Assembly: GCA_024704765.1 (NCBI GenBank)
Contig: JAKMXF010000365.1
Location: forward strand, 248,001 to 312,000
DNA: 64,000 nucleotides
Direction: 5' to 3'
Source: Oopsacas minuta
Lineage: Eukaryota; Porifera; Hexactinellida; Lyssacinosida; Leucopsacidae
In this document: one piece after another, positions 1 to 10,100 of the stretch
How the letters are laid out: the number at the start of each line of letters is the position of its first letter
Numbering within the stretch: the first letter of the stretch is position 1
Program-made: the position numbers and the translations under genes
Notes under the pieces: generated by a model
The model's input: the letters and a program-made list of their open reading frames with translations, nothing else
The model's database searches: none
What the model was told of the DNA's origin: nothing

Positions 1-317
1 ACACATGTAATATCTAGACGTGAGTAGCCTGACTATCGTATGCAAATTTCTAATCAATTTCATAATATATTGCAGACTAACATTATTTACTACACAGCAT
101 AGCTAATCAATATACATTTCTAATTATTCATGAGCAACGGACTTGTAGACTAATTTGGAAATACACAGTATAAGCAAGTAGCAAATACTCCCACAGGAAA
201 TCGAGCTACAGAAATTTGTTAAGTGAATATGTTTTAATAACAAAACGAAGTGTATGCATTATTATGTAAAAATTCAAAAAGCGAAACACTAAATTAAAAC
301 CTATTTAAAATGTATAA
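1..317. other. AT-rich non-coding left flank
   Basis: I see no coding potential, RNA gene or repeat here. It is downstream of the minus-strand GTPase gene and probably holds its 3' UTR. Confidence 0.4.
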
Positions 318-899
318 TTACAAAATGGAACATTTCCCCTTTTTGGCTTTCCTTTCCTTCTTTGATGTCTTTTTATCAGTTACCTTATTGTTATGCTGTA
401 TTTTACTTACAAGTGTATGGAACACTCTATCCACATTGATATGAAATTTAGCTGATGTCTCTATGTATTCTCCCCCCAACATGGAGGCGATTGTCTCTCC
501 CTCGTCAGAGGAGATCTTCCTAGATTCGGACAGATCTATCTTGTTGCCTACAACCAAGAAAGGAATGGATCGATTCACTTGTCTCTTGATGTCCTTTTGT
601 ATTTCCTTGATTTCCTGAAGACTGAATCTATCTGTGACAGAGAACAACAACAGATAGCCGTCACATTGATGGTAGAACTGTTCCCGAATAATTCCACACT
701 CATCAGTTCCAGCTGTATCAAGTATCTGTAAGATGTATAAACTGTCCTCCACTCTAGCCGGAGTCTCATATACCTCCTCTATTGTAGGAGTATATCCACA
801 CACGAATTCATTACGTACGTACTGTAGAGTGAGACATGTCTTACCAACAGCACCTGCTCCTAACACGAGGATCTTCAATGCTTCTCTATTACTCGCCAT
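318..899 (-). CDS. Ras/Rap-family small GTPase
   Basis: This is a 193-residue single-exon Ras-superfamily GTPase. The P-loop GAGAVGKT lies at residues 14-21, followed by the switch I threonine in YTPTIEE, the switch II motif DTAGTDE, the base-recognition motif NKID and the SAK motif near residue 150. The position equal to Ras Gln61 is threonine, as in Rap proteins, so intrinsic GTP hydrolysis should depend on a dedicated GAP. The lysine-rich tail ends in CSIL, a CAAX box whose final leucine predicts geranylgeranylation and membrane anchoring. Switch I (YTPTIEEVYE) departs from the Ras/Rap consensus, so effector choice may differ. Rap, Di-Ras or a lineage-specific branch are all possible. The start is the only ATG that precedes the P-loop. 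Confidence 0.9.
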   Translation of the reverse strand: MASNREALKILVLGAGAVGKTCLTLQYVRNEFVCGYTPTIEEVYETPARVEDSLYILQILDTAGTDECGIIREQFYHQCDGYLLLFSVTDRFSLQEIKEIQKDIKRQVNRSIPFLVVGNKIDLSESRKISSDEGETIASMLGGEYIETSAKFHINVDRVFHTLVSKIQHNNKVTDKKTSKKERKAKKGKCSIL

Positions 900-1461
900 T
901 TTTGAATGTTATTGATTAATAATTGTATTTGTATATTTACTTTTCACAGAGAAATCAGTTGCTTTTATACTACTACAAACTGCTATTGCTTTCTATGCTA
1001 TAATCTACTGCAATTGGTATTACCAGCTATTAATCAGTTGATTAGAACAGATAGACATTGTGCCCAACTATGACATAGTGTTGTTCAGCCATTTCTTATA
1101 ATATCTTACGAAACTCTTACTTGATAAATCGTGAAATCATTTACATTTTAAAATCGAACACAGAATGTTGAGTAGACAACATATGCTGTGCGTTACAGCT
1201 CGCCCAATTTAGAATCCCCAACAAATGCAAATAGAGATCATCTTCTTAAACTTCCATTAAAGCTATGTGCTTTATATGTATAATTTGTCCATTTATATTA
1301 TTCTGAACTCTTGAAGAGAAATAAAGGAGAACAATAAGCCATTTCTGAGTATCGTCTCAGTCACATCCGCATTGGCACGTTATTCAATTTCTTATAATTA
1401 TAACTAATAACACTTCACAAATTAATATTTTTGTTATTATGAATAATTTCTAGCACAGATA
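900..1461. promoter_or_regulatory. Divergent intergenic region
   Basis: This 562-bp gap separates the minus-strand GTPase gene from the plus-strand mL50 gene, so it must hold both promoters. It is AT-rich. I recognise no specific element. Confidence 0.4.
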
Positions 1462-1896
1462 ATGTCGCTATTAAAGCAAGCTTTAGATAGAGGTGTAAAG
1501 GCTACTAAATCATTCCTGAGAGGTAGCAAGGATTTGGAACTGAAACCAAACCTAGTACAAATGGAGAAGATAACAAGGATAGTTAACCGTATGGCTAAAA
1601 CCTATAAACTAACGCAATCCGATAACCTTAACCATATGATATCAACAAAAACATCCATACTGATAGAGTGCGAGAAAGAATTCAATCGTGAGGTTCCTAG
1701 CTATAAGCTAAGAGATATGAAAACATTACACGACATAATCACATACTTCTCTACACCTATACCAAAGAAATACGCATCAGGTCTCCCCAACCTTGAGGAG
1801 GATATTGTAGCCAAGTCAGGGATTGGTAATATTAGGATTTACGAGGACAGTGCTCCTCCGGTAAAGTTCCAGAAGAAGAATCTCCGTGTTTATTAG
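1462..1896 (+). CDS. MRPL50: Mitochondrial ribosomal protein mL50-like
   Basis: This 144-residue protein resembles mL50, an acyl-carrier-like protein of the mitochondrial large ribosomal subunit. The shared signal is the C-terminal half: a cysteine-glutamate stretch (CEKEFNREVPSYKL), then a helix and the FYNTP-like segment YFSTPIP around residues 95-101. The basic amphipathic N terminus (MSLLKQALDRGVKATKSFLRG) fits a mitochondrial targeting peptide. The usual length is about 150-160 residues. A CAG lies 3 nt before the ATG. The family is weakly conserved, so the call rests on the overall pattern rather than catalytic residues. Confidence 0.65.
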   Translation: MSLLKQALDRGVKATKSFLRGSKDLELKPNLVQMEKITRIVNRMAKTYKLTQSDNLNHMISTKTSILIECEKEFNREVPSYKLRDMKTLHDIITYFSTPIPKKYASGLPNLEEDIVAKSGIGNIRIYEDSAPPVKFQKKNLRVY

Positions 1897-2280
1897 TATA
1901 TTATTCATAGCATATGTGCCTTATTAAATTTGTGTCTGAATAATGTCTTATAATTAACTTCCATGATATTCATCACTGCATTATTAGGTATTATTAGCCA
2001 TTGTCTGTCTATTAATATTTGATTAAGGAAGAGCTCTGTGGCATCAGGTAGTATGTTTAGCTTCCAATTAACCGCATTAATAGTACTGGATAGTACTGGT
2101 GTCTTGTATTCTAAAATACGTGCCGATTCATTAGTGGACCCGTGGTGACCCTTTACCAGTCTTAACGTATTCCGTTGACCCTAGGTTAGAACCGCTTGTA
2201 TAGGAACTAATTTTATTTCAGTTATTAAATTGTTGTGGAATTATTATTTTAATAAATAGCTAATAGACAACAGTACTAAC
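1897..2280. other. Intergenic spacer
   Basis: This spacer between mL50 and NEDD8 holds no ORF or repeat that I can support. Part of it is the NEDD8 promoter. Confidence 0.35.
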
Positions 2281-2514
2281 ATGTTAATCAAGGTTAAGAC
2301 ATTGACAGGTAAGGAAATTGAGCTAGACATAGAGCCTAATGACAAGGTAGAACGTATCAAGGAGAAGGTTGAGGAGAAAGAGGGTATACCTCCTCCACAA
2401 CAGAGGTTAATATTTGGGGGGAAGCAGATGAACGATGAGAAACTAGCTTCTGACTACAAGATAGTAGGAGGATCAGTCCTACATCTGGTCCTAGCACTGA
2501 GAGGGGGTCAGTGA
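2281..2514 (+). CDS. NEDD8: NEDD8 ubiquitin-like modifier
   Basis: This 77-residue protein is NEDD8, the modifier attached to cullins. The N terminus [19 protein letters not shown] is almost identical to animal NEDD8, and the C-terminal signature LALRGG is present with Ala72, the residue that distinguishes NEDD8 from ubiquitin (Arg72). After the di-glycine there is only one residue, Gln77, where vertebrate precursors carry a longer tail. Cleavage after Gly76 is still required. The segment [11 protein letters not shown] is slightly ubiquitin-like. The gene is intron-less here. A CAG lies 8 nt before the ATG. Confidence 0.97.
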   Translation: MLIKVKTLTGKEIELDIEPNDKVERIKEKVEEKEGIPPPQQRLIFGGKQMNDEKLASDYKIVGGSVLHLVLALRGGQ

Positions 2515-3281
2515 ATACATACGGTGGATTTATTACACATGCATGTCCTGAATTCAGTTGTAATTGTTTGATACACAAAGCTAGTTGTTGGATTCCAAAC
2601 TTTGCTTGCTTTTTAGTGTATTGAGTATAGTATAATCTCATGTTTGAGGGTGCTGGAAATATTCAAAGTTTAATGTCAATTGATATTATTTCTTAAACCT
2701 GTACAAGGAAGAGATTATATAAATATTGAATCATCCTACAAATTACTTCAGTTACTTTTAAAACATTCTGTCTTCTAAAGATAGATAAAATTGAGGTTAG
2801 CTATGGGTTAGTATTCTGTAAACTTACATCTAAAGCTGGTAGATGTTAATTTACAAATTCTAATATTAAACTTCTATATTATGAATATTGTCTAAGTGGT
2901 CTACCCCGACCTATTTCATTTCCTATTATTTCCTACACTCAATTTCCTGACTCATATCTATTCTGTCGTTCTGTAACTGTTGGAAATATTTCCTTGAGTC
3001 TGTAGAAATTAAGTTCTGTTGTCACTTTCATAATATAAATATTCTCTTAATCTCAGTATAGAGACTATCTTATTACTGCACTGAAAGTAATCATAATTTC
3101 AGTTCTCTTTACTAAGGATATTCGTATTTGTAGTTTATAATTTGTCAGCTTTGGTATGTTGAATCTACCATGGAGAGATACAGTTATTACAAATTTGTTT
3201 ACCAGTATATTTACAAGTAATGGAATGTTAACAACTTGTTGTTTGTTGTTTTAAAATGTTTACAATCTCCACAAATATTTA
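2515..3281. other. Intergenic spacer, convergent 3' ends
   Basis: This AT-rich spacer lies between the 3' ends of the plus-strand NEDD8 gene and the minus-strand SPMIP1-like gene. I find no convincing exon, structural RNA or repeat. Confidence 0.35.
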
Positions 3282-3857
3282 CTAAACCAGACCATCCAAA
3301 TGATGAGACCCGATTGTTTCCAGGAATATATTCTTCTTAGCGAATTTAGGTCTCTTTACATCTCCACTATCAGGCTGCACCCATCCTACGTCCCAATTAC
3401 TAGTGATTGGTAATTTGTATTTAGTCTGAGGGGCGTCTATCTGTCTCTGTTTCAAATACGCTTTCCTTGACGTGTTAGAGCTTAGAGTCTTGTCATATAA
3501 AGTATTCTCTAAGTTCTGTTCTACTTGATACATACCAGCTGTGTTATGTGGCATCCTGAATTCAAGATTTGATTTCTTCCTCGGGATAATAGGTAGCGTC
3601 CAGTAAACAGAACGTTTGTAATCTTTATGTCTAATCAGATCGGAAATTTCTCTGTTGATCTGTTCAATAGGTGGCAGGGAGTTCCCTGAAGTGAATGGTT
3701 TAGGTTTTATCTGTCTTATACAATTTTGTTCATCCTTGTCCTCCTGACATTGTTGTGGAAGATATTTGAAATACCAGTTCACCCTATTGGTCTTTTCTTG
3801 CTCCATTATTGATCTCCATAGAAAGTCGTCACACTTTTGATTTCTGCTACTTGACAT
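3282..3857 (-). CDS. SPMIP1: SPMIP1-like ciliary microtubule inner protein
   Basis: This 191-residue single-exon protein resembles SPMIP1 (ATP6V1FNB), a protein of the axonemal microtubule lumen. The diagnostic similarity is the C-terminal half: a short arginine-rich linker followed by DAPQTKYKLPITSNWDVGW, which parallels a DMPETRYLFPITTS...YGW segment in the vertebrate protein, and a terminal hydrophobic motif (NIFLETIG). The N terminus has the family's FW...W...K pattern (DFLWRSIMEQ, NWYFKYLP). No membrane segment or signal peptide is visible. It would act inside motile ciliary doublets, fitting an animal with flagellated cells. The match is from memory and covers a fast-evolving family. 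Confidence 0.6.
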   Translation of the reverse strand: MSSSRNQKCDDFLWRSIMEQEKTNRVNWYFKYLPQQCQEDKDEQNCIRQIKPKPFTSGNSLPPIEQINREISDLIRHKDYKRSVYWTLPIIPRKKSNLEFRMPHNTAGMYQVEQNLENTLYDKTLSSNTSRKAYLKQRQIDAPQTKYKLPITSNWDVGWVQPDSGDVKRPKFAKKNIFLETIGSHHLDGLV

Positions 3858-4156
3858 TATGGCACGTACAGGTTATTCAATACAAAAATAAAATTATTAT
3901 TTTTATCAAAAGTTTCTATTTATACGTCATGCGAACACATACTTATTTGTGAACCAATTAGATTGTGTACTTTACAGAGTCGATTTGTGTTGTTAGTATT
4001 ATTATGACAATATACACGTGTTAACTCAAGCCCCTTAGGTTATCAGCTGTTTATGTGTCACAAAATATAAGATATACAATTTATCAAAGTTCTCGAATAA
4101 TGTCAAATTATTTCTCTTCTAAAATTTAATTTCCTGAGCATCTGAACTCACTGTAT

Positions 4157-7100
4157 TTATGTCCAGGGTAGGAAGTTTGGGAATAGAACTATCCCTGCTA
4201 GAGTGTATGCTAGGAAATACACTAGTATACATCTGCTTCCAAGAGTTGAGCTAGTAACACCTCTTCTAGATGGATATCCTTTGATTAATCTTGCGATGGA
4301 AGAAAAGAGAGATCTGAAATCTGTGTACGCATCTATGTCAATACATTTGTGTATCTCTCTAGCAGCATACCAATATACCAGTGGAGTTGACGAGAAGATG
4401 AATCTCGTCATCACCTAGTGATATTGAGATAACATATTTGCAATCATATCAGTTCTATATCATATTGCTTACCTGAATATGCATGATAAGAATTCCAATT
4501 AGCAACATACAGCTTAGATGAATAGCAAAGCTCAAATCTTTGAATTTCCTGTATAATTTATAATATAGATTTATTTCAGTGTATATCCGCTACCTATCCC
4601 ACCAAATTGTCTATTGTCCATATATAGTAGTCTACTTCCATATATGGACATTGCTCACTTATAGAAGGAATTAAATTCCAAAATAGCTATCAGCAGACGT
4701 AAGCTTACAGATATAATTAATTATAAGAATGGCTATACCTGTGAAGAATGATAACATTAGCATATTAGTATTCTCATATAAAAACTATCAATTATAGGTT
4801 ATTGCATTTTATCAAATTTTGTGATTAGTAATATGTCAGGTCTACCTCCAAGCTACTCGGATGCTACCACTCCCTACCCGCAAGAGAATGCTCCGGCCCC
4901 AACAGCCCCTCTTCCTGAAAAGACTCCATTCCCCACCGAACAGACTCCGTATCCTCCTACCCAAGTACCATACCCTCAATCACAGGGTCCCTATCCTCCC
5001 TCACAGCCCCAGCAAGCAGGTTACCCCCCTCAGGGCTATGCGTACCCTCAACAAGGTTATCCTCCACAAGGTTATCCCCCACAAGGTTACCCCCAACAGC
5101 CTCAGGGTTACTCTCAACAGCCTCAACAGGCTTACCCCCAGCCTCCTCAGACCCACACCACCCAGCCTGCACCACAGCCCTCTAATGTAACTGTAGTCAC
5201 CCACCAGCAACCAGCTAATCGTGTGTATTTCTCTGGGGGAGCCGGTAGCTTTACGGGAGTTATAATCTACGCTGCTATCGCTATACTCTGCTTCTGTCCA
5301 ATAGGGATTATCGCATTCATAGTAGCCATATTTGCTTATAGTGCATACAGTAATGGAGATTATCCTAAAGCTGTTGGACTGAGCAGACTCGCGTCTGGGT
5401 TAGCTACTACCTCATTTGTCATAGGAGTTATATGTATAATCCTGAGCTTCTCCCTGAGGTATACCGTCCTTATCTAGTTGGCTATAAAACTATTTGAATT
5501 ATTATTTTCTATTGGATATTATTATTTTCCTCGTAGCGTATATTTGATTACCATGCTTACCCTTGTACCTATTTGCTGTACTATATTATATATCTGAACA
5601 CTATAATATCCGAACAGCAGGAAGAGTTAGTTATCAAATTGTTCAACTTTTGTCATAACAGGGAAGCTTTATTACTACTTTAATGCAGCCAAATATTCCA
5701 AATTTCGAATCTTCATTTTCATTATCGCTTTGAACCTCACAATGATTCCTACAGAGTATAGCTGATTACAGTTATTTCTGAATCATAAATACGTATTGTT
5801 GTTGTAATTAGTAATACTTGTGAATGGTACTAACTTGCCAATTTATGAAATTTTTAAGTAAAATGAGCAAAATGGGTATTCTTGCATGATTTGTAATATT
5901 ATACATTTCTGAATTACAGACGTATCATAATTAACCAAACAAACTTCTATGAGAATTTATTGAAATGTACCATATGCGCCGAACCCCCGAGGGGATAGGG
6001 GGAGCTTGAGCCTCCTCCTGGATCGTTCAAGTTGTTAGGAGTTTCGTTTGGACAGATAAAACTGTACTTTTATACTTCTTATATTGTCAGCTCAATTCGT
6101 ATGGATGCAATAATAAGACTTCAATGTTTGATTGTATTAATATAATAGAATATTCTGTAATACATTCGTATAACTTATACTACAATTAAAGTAACTATCA
6201 AACAGATGGCATCATCTGTAGATACAACAGATAAGGTTTTAACACAAGAACCTGCTCCCACACCGGCCCCTGAACCTGCTACCCAGGGTATGCAGCGTGA
6301 GGGAGAAGAGGGAGATATCGAATCGGACGCAGAGAGGGAAAGAAAGGAGAAATTACTTCGTAAAGCAATGCAGTTATCCGACGAGATTAGTGAGTTGTAT
6401 GAAATTGCAAACTTAAAAGAGAAGGAATTAGCTCACATTAAGCAAGAGCTAGGTGTTACATTCCTAGATGAGCTAAAGGTATCTATGGGATCTTCTTTCA
6501 AATCTGTCTCTGATAAGTGGCTAGAAATGAAGTCTTCTGATGCTTATAAGAAGACAGAAGATACACTGTACGGATGGAAAGATAAAGTTACTCAGAGTGA
6601 TAGCTACAAGAAAACAGTCACTACCATCAGCACTACTGGAGAGAAAGCTACCCTGGGGTTACAGACCGCTACCTCACGCACTGGGGAAGCCTTCAAACGA
6701 GCAGGAGAATCATTCATAGAGAACGAGACCGTACAGGCGGCATGGGCAAGAATGGTAAATTTTAAAGATTCTCTAATAAATCCTGTTGATGAACCTCCTA
6801 ATACAGATGTGTCAGGAGCAAGACCTGAGAAGGAAGATCTTGTTCCTGATGAGAATACTAAACCTGAGAACAAATAATACAATTTGTGTAATTAGTGTGT
6901 GTTTACTGATCACGTTATCCATAGCATGTTATATCGAATTAATTCTACTCATCAATTGATCAACTTGTGCAGTACCTGAGTCAATCAACTTACAGTCTCA
7001 GATAGGTGTTAAGAATAATTGCAAACAATAGAATATCACACTACACATACTGGGTAAACACCCAATCTGATAGGTCGAGACATTTCGTCACCTATCTCAG

Positions 7101-10100
7101 ATATTTGTACAAGTCCTAAGTTGAACAACTCTACATACCTGTGTCAAATTTCGTGTTTATATCTCTTACCAGTTTAACAATAAACTCTAGTAAAATATAA
7201 GATACTTAACCTCTAGATTGTTATACTCAATATTTATTTATTAGCTATACAATGAGTACTGACTCTCCGCTACTACCAGACCCTGATATGAACTATAACT
7301 CATCTCTCCAGGACTTTACTGGTGATGGAATTTGCATGAAGGATTACGCTAAGATTGTATATCTTAACATTCCATCTGCCCATTCAGATGGTAACCATGT
7401 AGTGTATAATATAGAGGTTGGAATACCTAGCTGTATGTGGAGAGTTAGCAAGCGTTATTCTGAGTTCTTCAATCTCCATCAACAGTTACAATGGTTCTAT
7501 TCCTTCCACTCAGATGAACTCCCAAAGAAGAAACTTATCGGTAACAAAACATCTGCTCTAATCGAGAAGAGACGTAGTAAACTAGAATCTTATCTCAAAC
7601 ATGTTCTCAGAACTTTTCCTATTCCTCCCCCACAGTTCCTTAACTTCATTAACTACCAGTATTATGACGTAGTAGGGGTAACACAAGCACTAGCCTCCCG
7701 TCTCTTCCACGTTGGAGAGAAGATCCTTGCTTCTAACGACCCTGCTATTCTGAGTATAGTACAGATGTACTGCATTACTCGGAGACTCAAACTCCCTCTA
7801 GAGAAGCGATCTAATGATACATCACTAGATGTAGCAAACTTATATGAATTCGTAAACAGGCTGAAGCATCTTAAAGTAGTTTCAGACACACAGGATTGTC
7901 TCAGTTCCTCTGTCCTCTCAGAGCTAAAATTCGATCTCTGCATATTCAGGAATCTTTACTCCTTACAACTAGAAGGAACCTCTATGCACCAGGTAGAGGG
8001 CTGGATACTCCTGCTAGATAGATTAGAACTTCTAGTGATACGTAACTCTGCTCGGTCTGTCTCGGACGCTCTCCTTTCCGAGTCCGCCAGGAAGGAGGAA
8101 CGTCCTGATGGAGTATATGTGTTCCCTCGCGCGTATAAATGGAAAGCTCTGACTCACCTCCATCTAACCAGAAACTACCTCAAACAGATAGACGAGACTA
8201 TCACATTAGCTCCCTGCTTAAAAATGTTAAATCTGAGTCATAACGAAATAGAAGAATTACCAGAGCTTTACTTAACATCACTTCACGATTTAACCGTGTT
8301 AGACTTGTCTCACAATAGACTAGAGCAGATAGAGTCCTTACATACCAAATTAGGAAATATACACACTCTAGACCTGTCCCATAACAGAATCAGGAGTCTA
8401 GTGGGTCTCCGTAAACTATATTGTGTAGTTATACTTAACTTGAAATTCAACTCAATAGATGATCTATCCTATCTGAGCTATCTCGGGAAGTTGCCTTGTA
8501 TAGAGAGTTTACAGCTCGACAATAATCCTATTTGCTATCAAATTCACTACAGAATAGAGGTGTTTGGAGCTCTTCCAATTACTTATCAAACTGTTGTCCT
8601 GGATGGATTCAGACCTAGTCAGAAGGAGCTGACAGCTGCTGAGGGTTTAATTAAGAATAGACCAACTTATGGTGTCCAACAGGACAATTCTGCCCTCCCT
8701 CCCTCAAGTGTGGACGCTAGACGGGTGTCAACGCGTAGAGTAGTTGCAGTGTCTGAGGAGAGGGTGCATGAGGGGGAGGAGGGGAGAGTCTATGAGGGTA
8801 CAGTCTCTGAGAGTGAATCACTGAGAGTAGCTACAGAACAGCTGAGAGATAAAGAGGGTAAGAATTGGTTGAATCATTATAACGAACAGCTGGAGAGGGA
8901 GATCGGACGTACGCCCCCACTAGAACCCTCTGCTACTGGACAGCTCCCACCCACCAAGGCTCAGGGCTACTCAACATCTCAGCAAATAGCTGAGAGCGAT
9001 ATCCGTGGCATCCGACCTGAAGCCGACCTTACCCCCGCAGTAGCTAGAGTATCACACGTCACTGACCTAGACGCTAACAGCGATGCAGAGGATCAAGTAG
9101 GGAGAGTATTCATGGCTAGTGCTGTCATATTTCAGGGATCTCTCAAGGATCTCAGGGATCTGGACCCTTCCGCCCTCCAGGAGCTCCTCTCTCCTCCAGA
9201 TGAAGCACAAAATGAAAGTTTAGTAGTGAAAATAGATCTTGAATCTGTACAGATATTATTTGTTAGTTTAGAAAACTCTAAATCTGAATCTCCCAAGAAT
9301 TTCAACAGTTGGAATACTATTTGTGTTCTACCGAGCTATCCTATTGCTGTCTGTATTGAAGAGAGTACACATTCTAAAACCACATGTCGGTTGCTATGTC
9401 TATCCTCTAACGAAGAAGCAGCTGATTTGTGTGGACTCCTACACGAGCTAGTGGGAGAGGCATCCCCCTCTGATGTGTCCTCTCAAGGGGACCAATCTGC
9501 CCCCTCATCCAACCCCTTAACAAACTCAGGAGAGGAGCTGACCTCTACAATGCAGACTCTATTCGCTACAAAGATTAAAGGGCTATACACTAAGGAGGGG
9601 TTCTTCTCTACCCGTATAGCCTCAGAGCTGCTAGGTGCTGTATACTACATACAAGATCTTATACCCGGGTCTATACAGACTATATCACAGATAAATTCTG
9701 TCGATACAGATCCTAGAGAAGAGGAGCTAGTCTATGCAGCTAAAGTAGGATTCTTAATCCCTCTCTCCTCTAGAGATGAGTTCTATTCTCTTGTACTAAT
9801 CACTACTATGGCTATACATATCTTGGAGATAGATCCTACTCTATCTTCTCTCCTACTGGGGGAGACATCTCATCTACTGACGGTTAGACTATGTGAGATT
9901 TCTAAGATAACAATAGGTTCGTTTGACCAGAGTATTAAATTTGAATCTAGGGGTCTGGGTCCTCTAGGAGTGTTCACACTATTCACCCGTGTCTACTCTG
10001 TTACCCAGGGGATACAAAACTGTCTCAAAGAGGTTCTATTAACCGCGAGGCTAGTACCAGAGGTGATTGGAACCCCAGAAAGAAGCCCCACCCATAATCC

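Noticed and set aside
4203..4418. Plus-strand open frame of 71 codons
   Set aside because: It is antisense to PIGV exon 3, whose minus-strand reading matches the family C terminus; the plus frame begins with GTG and matches nothing.
4590..4640. TCCATATATAG...CCATATATGGA inverted repeat
   Set aside because: Short AT-rich palindromes are expected at this composition; another CCATATATGG occurs at about 11932 without shared context.
5978..6030. GC-rich patch with C and G runs
   Set aside because: Considered as an element end because similar C-rich patches occur near 27240 and 42660, but I could not align them convincingly.
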